In this document: piece by piece, positions 5,489-13,055 of the stretch
Numbering within the stretch: the first letter of the stretch is position 1
Layout of the letters: each line of letters opens with the position of its first letter
Assembly: GCA_031277075.1 (NCBI GenBank)
Contig: JAISLV010000234.1
Coordinates: 1-13,055, forward strand
DNA: 13,055 nucleotides
DNA from: Endomicrobium sp.
GTDB lineage: Bacteria > Elusimicrobiota > Endomicrobiia > Endomicrobiales > Endomicrobiaceae
Direction: 5' to 3'
The notes under the pieces: generated by a model
Told to the model about the DNA's origin: nothing
Seen by the model: only the letters and a program-made list of their open reading frames with translations
Database searches by the model: none
Translations under genes and position numbers: made by a program

Positions 5489-5561
5489 AAACTTCTTAGA
5501 GGCTTTAAGTTCTATCAACAAAATGTGCAGATATAAAGCCGCCCGCATAGACGAACTATAA
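5481..5561 (+). CDS. Possible 26-codon small ORF between UAAP genes
   Basis: ATG 5481 overlaps the end of the preceding gene out of frame, is preceded by GGGCGGA, and opens a 26-codon frame (MNKNFLEALSSINKMC, then RYKAARIDEL). I recognise no family. It could be a leader peptide, the stub of a deleted gene, or chance. About 90 bases of non-coding DNA follow, with a perfect inverted repeat ATTATTT/AAATAAT at 5616-5637 just before the next ribosome binding site. Confidence 0.2.
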   Translation: MNKNFLEALSSINKMCRYKAARIDEL

Positions 5562-5653
5562 TCTTTTCTTCCTTGCAAAATCTTTAGCAAAACACATCTA
5601 AGGCTATTGTTGTCGATTATTTATTCTACGAAATAATTTCGGGAGGATTTTAT

Positions 5654-6373
5654 ATGCAGCCTATATTTGAAAAAACTTTTCACGCGGGCGAAAAATGGTC
5701 TGCGTTGGTAAGCAGAGGAAAAATTTTAAGATTTACGGCTTTAGCTGACGGCGCAAATACCGCCGTTATGGCTTATAATGCGGCTGATTTAACCGAAAGA
5801 TACAATATGCCAGACACTTTAAAAGCTCAACACACAGCTTTTTTGACAAAAGGAAATATTTTAATGAGCGACAACGGCAGAGCTATGGCAAGCGTAGTTT
5901 GGGACTCAACAGGCTGGATAGATACGATTTCAGGGTTGACGGATAAAAAATTTACAGACGCCAAATACGGCGTTACTACGTATCAAAAAAATTCAAACGA
6001 TTATTATAGAAACGGATACGACAATTTTATCGTAGAACTTGTAAGAAACGGGTTGAGCGCAAGAGATATTATGCCGAACTTAAATTTGTTTTCAAAAATT
6101 TCGTGCGACGAAGAAGGGAATATGCTTTATGCAAAAGGACACGGCAAAAAAGACGGCGTAATAATGTTGAGAACTGAAATGGACGTTTTGCTTATAATGT
6201 CTAATACGCCAAATCCTCTTGACGAACGCGATAAATATCCGTCTGTTCCCGTGCGGCTTGAAATTTATAAAGCCGCGCCGCTTGATATAACCGATATTTG
6301 CATAAACAGCCGCCCTGAAAATAAACGCGCTTTTGATAATACGTGGAAATATTACGCCTTAAAAGACAATTGA
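5654..6373 (+). CDS. Urea carboxylase-associated protein 1 (DUF1989), putative carboxyguanidine deiminase subunit
   Basis: A 239-residue UAAP1-type protein. Diagnostic segments are the short N-terminus (FEKTFHAGEKWS), AYNAADLTERYNMPDTLKAQ, HTAFLTKGNILMSDNGRAM, STGWIDTISG, KYGVTTYQ, MPNLNLFSKIS and MDVLLIMSNTPNPLD. It is thought to work with UAAP2 as a two-component carboxyguanidine deiminase. Where the two UAAP2 paralogues carry C99/H102/C109, this protein has T86/I89/T96, so it appears to lack that Cys/His set and may be the structural partner. How general this is among UAAP1 proteins I cannot confirm without an alignment. The ribosome binding site GGGAGGA is strong. A 165-base gap from the preceding gene leaves room for a separate signal. 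Confidence 0.88.
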   Translation: MQPIFEKTFHAGEKWSALVSRGKILRFTALADGANTAVMAYNAADLTERYNMPDTLKAQHTAFLTKGNILMSDNGRAMASVVWDSTGWIDTISGLTDKKFTDAKYGVTTYQKNSNDYYRNGYDNFIVELVRNGLSARDIMPNLNLFSKISCDEEGNMLYAKGHGKKDGVIMLRTEMDVLLIMSNTPNPLDERDKYPSVPVRLEIYKAAPLDITDICINSRPENKRAFDNTWKYYALKDN

Positions 6374-6434
6374 AATTAGAAAGAATTTAAGCGGCGTTTA
6401 AAAGGGCGTTAATTGCCGTAAAAGGAGATTTAAT

Positions 6435-7100
6435 ATGCCTAGATTTATAAAACAAGAAAGCGATAAAAATATAGAAGACGCGTCGTTTGAGCAAATTATA
6501 TACGCGGGCGACGGAATATTTAAACTTATTAAAAAAGGACAAACTTTAAGAATTACGGACATTTGCGGACAGCAGGGAGTGGACGTATTTTTTATGGACG
6601 CAAACGACCTAAAAGACCGCTACAGCGCGGTAAGAACCATAACCGCTCAAAAAAACCTCTATATTACCACAGGGACGACGCTGATGTCTGAACGCGGCGT
6701 TGAAATGCTAAAAATAACCGCCACTAACTGCCCCGAACACGACACGCTTGGCGGAGCTTGTTCTTCGCAAAGCAATACCGTAAGATATGCGCATTCTAAA
6801 GAATATATGCACAATTGCCGCGACGTTTTTCTCTATGAAATATCAAAAGACGACAGGTATTCAAAAAGGGATATAGGCGCAAATATAAACGCTTTGACAA
6901 GCGTTCCGTTTACGCCTGAAGGAAAAACTTGGTTTAACGTAAGCCCTTCGTTTAAAGGCGCGTATATTGAATTTTTCGCTCTTGTAGACGTTATGCTTTT
7001 GATAAGCAATTGTCCGCAGATAAATAATCCGTGCGCGGGGTTTAACCCTACGGAAATAAAGTTAAACGTTTGGGACGAAATATCAGCCGCGCAAAGCTAA
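6435..7100 (+). CDS. Urea carboxylase-associated protein 2 (DUF1989), paralogue 2
   Basis: A 221-residue second UAAP2. It shares the layout of the protein at 4832: LIKKGQTLRITDICGQQGVD, RYSAVRTITAQKNLYITTGT, C99-x2-H102-x6-C109 at identical residue numbers, HNCRD and SNCPQINNPCAGFNPTEI. An 87-base tract (6738-6824) differs from 5135-5221 at only two bases, both silent, while flanking DNA is much more diverged. That pattern points to gene conversion between the two genes. The start has AAAGGAG eight bases upstream. Thirty-one bases separate it from the carboxylase, so the two are co-transcribed. This copy sits in the usual UAAP1-UAAP2-carboxylase order, making the first copy the extra one. Confidence 0.9.
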   Translation: MPRFIKQESDKNIEDASFEQIIYAGDGIFKLIKKGQTLRITDICGQQGVDVFFMDANDLKDRYSAVRTITAQKNLYITTGTTLMSERGVEMLKITATNCPEHDTLGGACSSQSNTVRYAHSKEYMHNCRDVFLYEISKDDRYSKRDIGANINALTSVPFTPEGKTWFNVSPSFKGAYIEFFALVDVMLLISNCPQINNPCAGFNPTEIKLNVWDEISAAQS

Positions 7101-7131
7101 AAATGGGAAGTCCTTTAATAAAGAGGGAAAA

Positions 7132-10100
7132 ATGTTTAAAAAAGTTTTAATTGCAAACAGAGGCATAATAGCGGCGCGCATAGAAAGAACGCTTAAAAAA
7201 ATGGGCGTTAAGAGCGTAGCTTTATATACAAAAGCCGATATAGACAGCCTGCATGTTCAAAATGCGGACGAAGCGGTTTGTATTGGAGAGGGAAACGTTA
7301 AAGAAAGTTATTTAAACGCCGAACTCATTTTAAAAACAGCTATAGAAACGCAGTGCGAAGCCGTTCATCCCGGATATGGATTTTTAAGCGAAAACGCCGA
7401 TTTTGCGCAAGAGTGCGAAAACAGCGGAATAAAATTTATAGGTCCTTTGCCGCGCCAAATAAGAGAGTTCGGGCTTAAACACCGCGCAAGAGAAATTGCT
7501 AAAAAAGCGGGCGTTTCTATTTTAGAAGGGAGCGGTTTGATAGACAATGTTGAAACAGCGCAAAGCCAAGCTCTTAAAATAGGCTATCCCGTAATGCTTA
7601 AAAGCACGGCGGGCGGCGGCGGGATAGGCATGAGAGTTTGCCGCTGCGAAAGCGAGCTTGCGGAAAACTTTTTGGCGGTTTCGCGGCTTGCCGCTTCAAA
7701 CTTTAAAGACGGCGGAGTGTTTATTGAAAAATATATCGCTAATGCAAGACATATAGAAGTTCAGATTTTTGGTTCGCGAAGCGGGCAAATTATAACTCTT
7801 GGCGAACGCGATTGTTCCGTTCAAAGAAGGAATCAAAAAGTTGTTGAAGAAAGCCCCGCTCCGAAAATTTCTGAAGAGACAAGGCGGAATATGCTTGCCG
7901 CGGCAAAAGCTCTTGCCAAAGAGGCGCGCTACGAAAACGCCGGGACTGTGGAATTTCTCTACGACGGCGATACGGAGGAATTCTATTTTTTAGAAGTCAA
8001 CGCGCGCCTTCAAGTAGAACACGCTATAACTGAAGAAGTATGCGGAGCAGACCTTGTTGAAATGATGGTAAAAGAAGCCGCCGGCGAGCTTGGGATTATA
8101 GAAGACAAAGTTCCTCAAGGCGTAAGCATAGAAGCTAGAATTTACGCCGAAGACCCTTTGCGGGATTTTTGCCCGTCTTCTGGGAAAATCACAAAAATAA
8201 TTTTGCCTGATAATTCTTGTATTGAAAATTGCGCTTTAGGAAATGTCCGCGTTGAAACTTGGCTGCAAGACAATATTGCGGTTTCGCCTCTTTACGACCC
8301 CATGCTTGCAAAAATTATCGTAAAAGGCAAAGACAGAGAGGCTGCGCGTGAAAATTTAGAAAAAGCGCTTATGCAAACAAAAATTTACGGCGTTGCGACC
8401 AATATAAATTATCTGCTTTCTCTTATAAAACAGGACTATTACAAAAACGCCTATTTAAACGCGTCTATGCTTAAAAATTTTTCACCTCAAGAAAACGCGC
8501 TTGAAGTAATAGACGCCGGCGTTCAAACTTCAGCGCAGGATTATCCGGGGATAGTAGGTTATTGGGGAGTAGGCGTTCCGCCCTGCGGCGCTATGGATAT
8601 GTTTTCTTTTAGACTTGGGAACAAAATTTTAGGAAATCCAGACGACGCCTGCGGACTTGAACTCACTTTAAGAGGCGGAACGTATAAGTTTAGAAGCGCC
8701 GCCGTATTTTGTATTACAGGCGCGGATATGGACGCAAAACTAGACGGCAAGCCCGTAAAAATGTATGAAGCTCTGCGCGCAGACACAGGGCAGATTTTAG
8801 AGTTTTGCGAAACGCAAAAAGGTATGAGAACGTATCTGCTTGTAAAAGGCGGCTTTGATATTGCCGCGGTTTTAAATTCAAAATCAACTTTTATTCTTGG
8901 GAAATTCGGCGGACATTCGGGCAGAGCTTTAAGAAACGGAGACGTTATAGGCATAAATGAAACCGCGTCTAAACATATAAAACGTCTTTTATTTAAACCT
9001 GAGCCTTTTAGAAACGAATGGATTATCGGCGTAATTCCGGGTCCTCATTGCGACGAAGAATTTTTAAAAAATTCGTTTTTGGATACGTTTATAAAAACGA
9101 AATGGAAAATACATTTTAACAGTTCAAGAACGGGCGTGCGTTTAATAGGTCCGGCTCCGCAATGGGCGCGTTCAGACGGCGGGCAGGCGGGTCTTCATCC
9201 GTCTAATATACACGATACGGCATATTCCGTAGGCGCGCTTGACTTGACGGGCGATATGCCTATTTTGTTAGGACCTGACGGTCCCAGTTTAGGCGGTTTT
9301 GTGTGTCCTGTAACTACGGCAAGCGCGGAACTGTGGAAACTAGGACAGTTAAAGCCTAACGACAAAGTAATGTTTAAACTGCTGACGCTTGAAGAAGCCA
9401 GATATTTAAAAGACAGGCAGGAACTTTTCTTGTCGGATATTGAAAAACATAATGTAAACAATGTAATAAACAGCGCGATTCATACGCCGCATTCTATACT
9501 GCCGCAAAATTATCCCGTGCTGTTTAGGGAAAACGGCGCAAGGCTTTTTACCGTAAGATGCGCAGGCGACAGATATTTGCTGATAGAATACGGCGAAATG
9601 GTGTTAGACATATCTTTGCGGTTTAAAGTTCACAGCCTTATGAGCGTTCTTTCAAGTTCAGGTTTGCCGATAATAGAAATGACGCCGGGCGTTAGAAGTT
9701 TGCAAATACATTTTGACATAAACAAAATTTCTTTAAAAGACGCTTTGAAAAAAGTTATAGAGCTTGAAAATTATTTAGGAGACAAAACCGATTTTGAAGT
9801 TCCGTCAAGAATAGTCAAAATGCCTCTTTCTTGGGACGACCCGCAAATACGGCTTGCAGTGGAAAGATACCATAAAAACGTCCGCCCCGACGCTCCGTGG
9901 TGTCCGAGCAATATAGAGTTTATAAGAAGAATTAACGGGCTTGAGAGCGAAGACGAAGTAAAAAAAATAATATTTAACGCAAGCTATTTAGTTTTAGGTT
10001 TAGGCGACGTTTATTTGGGCGCGCCGCTTACTGTGGCTGTAGACCCGCGCCACAGGCTTGTCACTACTAAATACAATCCTGCAAGAACTTGGACGCCCGA

Positions 10101-10749
10101 AAACGCCGTTGGAATAGGCGGGGCGTATATGGGCATTTACGGCATGGAAGGACCGGGCGGCTACCAGCTTTTTGGAAGAACAATACAGGTTTGGAACGCT
10201 TTGCAAAGAGATACGAAAACGTTTTCTAAACAAAAACCGTGGTCTTTAGATTTTTTTGACCAAATACGTTTTTTCCCCGTAAGCGCGCGGGAACTGCTTG
10301 AGCTTAGAGAAGATTTTTTAAGAGGAAAATACGAGCTTGAAATTGAGCAAAGCGCGTTTAATTTAAAAGAACATCTGCTTTGGCTTGATGAAATAAAAGG
10401 CGAAACGGACGTTTTTGAAAACAAACGCAAAGCGGCCTTTGAAGCTGAAAAACTGCGTTGGAAAGAGCAAGGGCTTGATAAATTTGTTTCTGAAACAGAC
10501 ATTGCCGAAACGTCTGAAGAAATAATACCAAAAGGCGCGTCCGCCGTCCGCGCGTCTATGACGGGAGTAGTTTGGAAAATTGCCGTTTACGCAGGACAGG
10601 AAGTAAAAAAAGGCGACGCTGTTATTATTGAAGAAAGTATGAAAATGGAACTTTCGCAAATTGCGCCAAAAAACGGCATTGTAGAAAAAATATGCGTTTT
10701 GGCGGGGCAGCAAGTAAACGCGGGGCAGGTATTGGCGATAATAAAATAA
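7132..10749 (+). CDS. Biotin-dependent urea/guanidine carboxylase
   Basis: A 1205-residue, complete single-chain carboxylase without a fused hydrolase. The biotin carboxylase domain (about 1-450) has the ATP-grasp loop KSTAGGGGIGMR (157-168) and the catalytic segment EVNARLQVEH (288-297). The KipA/AHS2-like half of the carboxyltransferase starts near 460, with GVRLIGPAPQWARSDGG and LTGDMPILLGPDGPSLGGF. The KipI/AHS1-like half follows from about 797. Its KYNPARTWTPENAVGIGGAY and YGMEGPGGYQLFGRT form part of the active-site region. The biotinyl domain (about 1135-1205) has ESMKME with biotin-accepting Lys1171. It uses ATP and bicarbonate to carboxylate urea or guanidine. The adjacent UAAP genes favour guanidine, as shown for several UAAP-linked enzymes. 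I could not place the Asn/Asp position reported to separate the two substrates. GAGGGA precedes the ATG. Confidence 0.93.
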   Translation: MFKKVLIANRGIIAARIERTLKKMGVKSVALYTKADIDSLHVQNADEAVCIGEGNVKESYLNAELILKTAIETQCEAVHPGYGFLSENADFAQECENSGIKFIGPLPRQIREFGLKHRAREIAKKAGVSILEGSGLIDNVETAQSQALKIGYPVMLKSTAGGGGIGMRVCRCESELAENFLAVSRLAASNFKDGGVFIEKYIANARHIEVQIFGSRSGQIITLGERDCSVQRRNQKVVEESPAPKISEETRRNMLAAAKALAKEARYENAGTVEFLYDGDTEEFYFLEVNARLQVEHAITEEVCGADLVEMMVKEAAGELGIIEDKVPQGVSIEARIYAEDPLRDFCPSSGKITKIILPDNSCIENCALGNVRVETWLQDNIAVSPLYDPMLAKIIVKGKDREAARENLEKALMQTKIYGVATNINYLLSLIKQDYYKNAYLNASMLKNFSPQENALEVIDAGVQTSAQDYPGIVGYWGVGVPPCGAMDMFSFRLGNKILGNPDDACGLELTLRGGTYKFRSAAVFCITGADMDAKLDGKPVKMYEALRADTGQILEFCETQKGMRTYLLVKGGFDIAAVLNSKSTFILGKFGGHSGRALRNGDVIGINETASKHIKRLLFKPEPFRNEWIIGVIPGPHCDEEFLKNSFLDTFIKTKWKIHFNSSRTGVRLIGPAPQWARSDGGQAGLHPSNIHDTAYSVGALDLTGDMPILLGPDGPSLGGFVCPVTTASAELWKLGQLKPNDKVMFKLLTLEEARYLKDRQELFLSDIEKHNVNNVINSAIHTPHSILPQNYPVLFRENGARLFTVRCAGDRYLLIEYGEMVLDISLRFKVHSLMSVLSSSGLPIIEMTPGVRSLQIHFDINKISLKDALKKVIELENYLGDKTDFEVPSRIVKMPLSWDDPQIRLAVERYHKNVRPDAPWCPSNIEFIRRINGLESEDEVKKIIFNASYLVLGLGDVYLGAPLTVAVDPRHRLVTTKYNPARTWTPENAVGIGGAYMGIYGMEGPGGYQLFGRTIQVWNALQRDTKTFSKQKPWSLDFFDQIRFFPVSARELLELREDFLRGKYELEIEQSAFNLKEHLLWLDEIKGETDVFENKRKAAFEAEKLRWKEQGLDKFVSETDIAETSEEIIPKGASAVRASMTGVVWKIAVYAGQEVKKGDAVIIEESMKMELSQIAPKNGIVEKICVLAGQQVNAGQVLAIIK

Positions 10750-10760
10750 ACGCATGCTTG

Positions 10761-10776
10761 CGCCGCGCGGCGTTTT
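10761..10776 (+). other. GC palindrome with TTTT after the carboxylase gene
   Basis: CGCCGCGCGGCG (10761-10772) is a perfect 12-base palindrome followed by TTTTAAAA, 11 bases after the carboxylase stop. As a hairpin it has only about four pairs with a four-base loop, so it is at most a weak terminator or an RNA-processing or pause site that could lower expression of the last two genes. Confidence 0.3.
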
Positions 10777-10837
10777 AAAATTTGTAATTTAAAAATCCGC
10801 AGGAAGCGAAAAAAATAAAAACACAAAGGCATAAATA

Positions 10838-12562
10838 ATGATTTTACCTTCAAAATTATCAATACAATGGTTGAGACGGCAATATATAAACGGCGGGATT
10901 TCTCCCCTGCAGGTTGTAAAGGCTGTTATAGCGCGCGCGCAGGCTGGCGATAAAATGAATATTTGGATAACAAAACCGAATATGAAATTAATTAAACCTT
11001 ATTTAGACGCTTTAAAAAAACGCTCTCTTTCTAAACATAAACTTTGGGGAATTCCGTTTGCTATAAAAGACAATATTGACCTTGCGGGCATTCCCACTAC
11101 GGCGGCTTGTTGCGCTTACTCTTATACTCCAAAAGAAAGCGCAAAAGCGGTAAAACTTTTAATCGCGCAAGGCGCAATACCTATAGGAAAAACTAATATG
11201 GATCAGTTTGCCACAGGTCTGGTTGGAACGCGTTCGCCTTACGGGGAAGTTTGCAACGCTTTAAACCCTGAATATATAAGCGGCGGCTCAAGTTCCGGGT
11301 CGGCGGTTTGCGTGGCGGACGGGCAGGCGGCTTTTGCTTTAGGCACAGACACTGCGGGTTCGGGCAGAGTTCCCGCAATGTTAAACGGGATTTACGGTTT
11401 TAAGGCTTCAATAAACGCATGGGATATGCAAGGCGTTGTTCCAGCATGCGAAAGTTTAGACTGTTTGAGCGTTTTTGCAAACTCAATTGACGACTGCATA
11501 GAAGTTGACGGGCTTGTAAGGCAAAACGGAAAATTGTTTTTGCAGACGCCTGATTGTATTTGCCTGCCAAAAGACGAGCTTGAATTTTTCGGCGATTTTG
11601 CGCAGGAATATAAAAACTGCTGGGAGGAATTTAAAACAAATATTTCCGAAACTTTACGCGCGCGCGGAGTGGAAGTAAAATACGTTAAAAATGAGATTTT
11701 TCGCGAAACTGCAAAACTTTTATACGACGGACCATACATAGCGGAACGCTGGGCGTCGCTAGGCGGTTTTATATCAAAAAATGAAAATGAAATTTTGCCC
11801 GTTACAAGAAAAATACTTGAAAGCGGCAAAGATAAAAATTTTAGCGCGGCTTGTTTATTTGACGCTTTCCATAAATTGCAAAAGTATAAAAAACAGGTAA
11901 AAGAAATTTTAAAAAACGCGGTTTTAATTTTGCCTACCGCAGGGGGAACTTTTACAAGAAAACAGGTTGCAGAAAATCCTGTAGGAACAAACAATAAAAT
12001 GGGTTTATACACAAATCACTGCAATTTGTTAAATCTTGCGGCTTTTGCCGTCCCTTATAAAAAAACAAAAAGCGGGTTTCCGTTTGGCGTAACGGCGTTT
12101 TCTCTTTCTGACAAAGAAAGTTATCTGCCGTTTAGCGCGGGCATAATAAGCGAGTTAGAAAAAGACGTAGCGTTTGCCGTTCACGGACTTCATATGAACG
12201 GCATGGAGTTAAACCGCGATTTAAAAAGTTTGGGCGCAAAATTTATAAAGAAAACAAAAACGGACAAAACTTATAAATTATACGCTTTAAACACAAATCC
12301 CGTAAAACCCGGTCTTGTAAAAGTTTGTTCGCAAGGCGCTCAAATTGAAACCGAATTGTGGAGTCTTGCTCAAAAAGATTTTGCCGAGTTTGTTTCAAAA
12401 GCGGATTCTCCTATGTCTTTTGGTAAAATAAAATTGTTTGACGGAAGCGAAACTTTCGGGTTTTTGTGCGAGCCTTACGCCGTTAAAAACGCTGTGGAAA
12501 TAACGTCTTACGGCGGATGGAAAAGTTTTTATGAAAATGAAAAACGGAGGTCTAAAAAATGA
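10838..12562 (+). CDS. atzF: Allophanate hydrolase (AtzF-type), amidase plus C-terminal domain
   Basis: A 574-residue full-length allophanate hydrolase that completes the pathway, turning allophanate into ammonia and CO2. The N-terminal amidase-signature domain (about 1-440) has the catalytic Lys77 in PFAIKDNID, cis-Ser151 in GGSSSGSA and nucleophile Ser175 in GTDTAGSGRVPA. The 24-residue spacing between the two serines is typical of the family. The C-terminal domain (about 448-574) has VHGLHMNGMELNRDL, KLYAL, GFLCEP and ITSYGGWKSFY, as in AtzF and the hydrolase part of urea amidolyase. AAAGG lies nine bases before ATG 10838. Its stop overlaps the start of the P-II gene (ATGA). It is separate from the carboxylase, as is common in bacteria, rather than fused. 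Confidence 0.95.
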   Translation: MILPSKLSIQWLRRQYINGGISPLQVVKAVIARAQAGDKMNIWITKPNMKLIKPYLDALKKRSLSKHKLWGIPFAIKDNIDLAGIPTTAACCAYSYTPKESAKAVKLLIAQGAIPIGKTNMDQFATGLVGTRSPYGEVCNALNPEYISGGSSSGSAVCVADGQAAFALGTDTAGSGRVPAMLNGIYGFKASINAWDMQGVVPACESLDCLSVFANSIDDCIEVDGLVRQNGKLFLQTPDCICLPKDELEFFGDFAQEYKNCWEEFKTNISETLRARGVEVKYVKNEIFRETAKLLYDGPYIAERWASLGGFISKNENEILPVTRKILESGKDKNFSAACLFDAFHKLQKYKKQVKEILKNAVLILPTAGGTFTRKQVAENPVGTNNKMGLYTNHCNLLNLAAFAVPYKKTKSGFPFGVTAFSLSDKESYLPFSAGIISELEKDVAFAVHGLHMNGMELNRDLKSLGAKFIKKTKTDKTYKLYALNTNPVKPGLVKVCSQGAQIETELWSLAQKDFAEFVSKADSPMSFGKIKLFDGSETFGFLCEPYAVKNAVEITSYGGWKSFYENEKRRSKK

Positions 12563-12873
12563 AAATGTTAAAAGCTATCATCCGCCCGGAAAAAGCTCAA
12601 GAAATTCTTGCAAAACTTGCCGAAGCGGGTTTTTCGGCGGCTACAAGAGTGAGTATTTTAGGGCGCGGCAAACAGCGCGGCATTAAAGTGGGCGACATAT
12701 ACTACGACGAAATTCCAAAAGAACTCATAATGATTGTGCTTGAAGACGCCGACATTGAAAAGGCGCAAAAAATTATAGTTGAAACGGCAAAAACGGGCAA
12801 AAAAGGCTCTTTTGGAGACGGAAAAATTTTTATTATGCCCGTTGAGCGCGCAGTTACAATAAGCAAGGCGTGA
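12559..12873 (+). CDS. NifI1-like P-II nitrogen regulator
   Basis: A 104-residue P-II family protein. MKMLKAIIRPEKAQEI opens the fold. LGRGKQRGIKVGDIYYDEIPK (about 34-54) covers the start of the T-loop, and TGKKGSFGDGKIFIMPVE supplies the nucleotide-binding B- and C-loop region. The GRGKQ-x-GI-x-VGD-x-x-YDE pattern resembles NifI1, the P-II class that, with NifI2, controls nitrogenase in archaea and some anaerobes, more than enteric GlnB. It senses 2-oxoglutarate, ATP and ADP by family knowledge. Its ATG overlaps the allophanate hydrolase stop by four bases and has a GGAGG site, so it is made with the pathway enzymes. No nitrogenase, NifI2, Amt or glutamine synthetase gene is visible, so its target here is open. 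Confidence 0.88.
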   Translation: MKMLKAIIRPEKAQEILAKLAEAGFSAATRVSILGRGKQRGIKVGDIYYDEIPKELIMIVLEDADIEKAQKIIVETAKTGKKGSFGDGKIFIMPVERAVTISKA

Positions 12874-13055
12874 ACGATAAGAAAGCAGCTAGGAAGTTAG
12901 GCGGCTGGGCAGCTAAGCAACAGCAACGACAAAGGCAACGGCGAACGACAAATACTCCGTCAGTGACGGATATAACGGCAGACAATAAAACCAGTATATC
13001 TGCGTTGCTTTACAGTTTCGTTTTTAGATTGGCTGCTGTTTTTGCCTTTCGTAGT
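12874..13055. other. Non-coding end of window
   Basis: I see no gene. There is a small palindrome TCCGTCA-G-TGACGGA and a purine-rich, CAACG-rich stretch around 12920-12945 that resembles positions 8-29 of the window (AACGACAAAGGCAACGGC with small differences). No convincing terminator follows the P-II gene within this stretch. Confidence 0.4.

Noticed and set aside
8559..8954. 131-codon open frame on the minus strand, and similar ones at 10161-10755
   Set aside because: They are antisense to conserved domains of the carboxylase; composition is low-complexity and no motif is present.
11392..12012. 206-codon open frame on the minus strand
   Set aside because: It lies entirely antisense to allophanate hydrolase, has no family motif and no ribosome site, and is a shadow of the real gene's codon bias.
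7132..12562. Fused urea amidolyase
   Set aside because: The carboxylase ends properly after its biotinyl domain with a stop, and allophanate hydrolase has its own start and ribosome site 88 bases later, so these are two separate proteins.
8..12944. Similarity between 8-29 and 12925-12944 (AACGACAAA..GGCAACGGC)
   Set aside because: Only about 20 bases with indels in simple CAACG-rich sequence at both window ends. It is too short to call a repeat family or an attachment site.

Overview
The window reads like an anaerobic, AT-rich, host-associated or gut bacterium with short A/T runs interrupted by GCGC-rich codons. Codon style, gene decay and a nitrogen-scavenging gene set would fit the Elusimicrobiota (Endomicrobium-like) lineage. 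That taxonomic guess is inference from style alone, because no rRNA or other phylogenetic marker is present.

Region 1 (1-1400): a two-repeat CRISPR remnant (321-419) runs tail to tail into a Sir2-type NAD-dependent deacylase on the minus strand (398-1129). The last 22 bases of the sir2 frame lie inside the second CRISPR repeat. A structured interspersed repeat occurs before the CRISPR repeats (119-213), directly upstream of sir2 (1145-1315, minus) and again at 4280-4449.

Region 2 (1400-4450): a patchwork with visible gene decay. A fragment of an AlaX-type tRNA-editing gene (1411-1505) and a fragment of a YjbQ-family gene (2456-2542) bracket a winged-helix/nucleotidyltransferase pair (1582-2456) that resembles a toxin-antitoxin or defence module. 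Downstream lie a TfoX-N-domain protein, an intact AlaX-like protein and a cyclase-family hydrolase. A second, longer YjbQ fragment (4137-4280) is cut off by interspersed repeat copy C.

Region 3 (4450-4831): no gene. It holds a near-consensus sigma-70 promoter (TTGACA, 17 nt, TATACT) followed about 12 nt after the expected start site by a 24-bp perfect hairpin with a T run.

Region 4 (4832-12873): one co-directional nitrogen-scavenging operon. It encodes three DUF1989 'urea carboxylase-associated' proteins in the order UAAP2, UAAP1, UAAP2, then a 1205-residue biotin-dependent urea/guanidine carboxylase, a full-length allophanate hydrolase and a NifI1-like P-II regulator whose start overlaps the allophanate hydrolase stop. 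Published work on UAAP-linked 'urea carboxylases' shows that many act in guanidine breakdown: guanidine to carboxyguanidine, then UAAP deimination to allophanate, then ammonia and CO2. That is the favoured reading here. No transporter, urease or recognisable guanidine riboswitch is present. The last 182 bases hold no gene that I can see.
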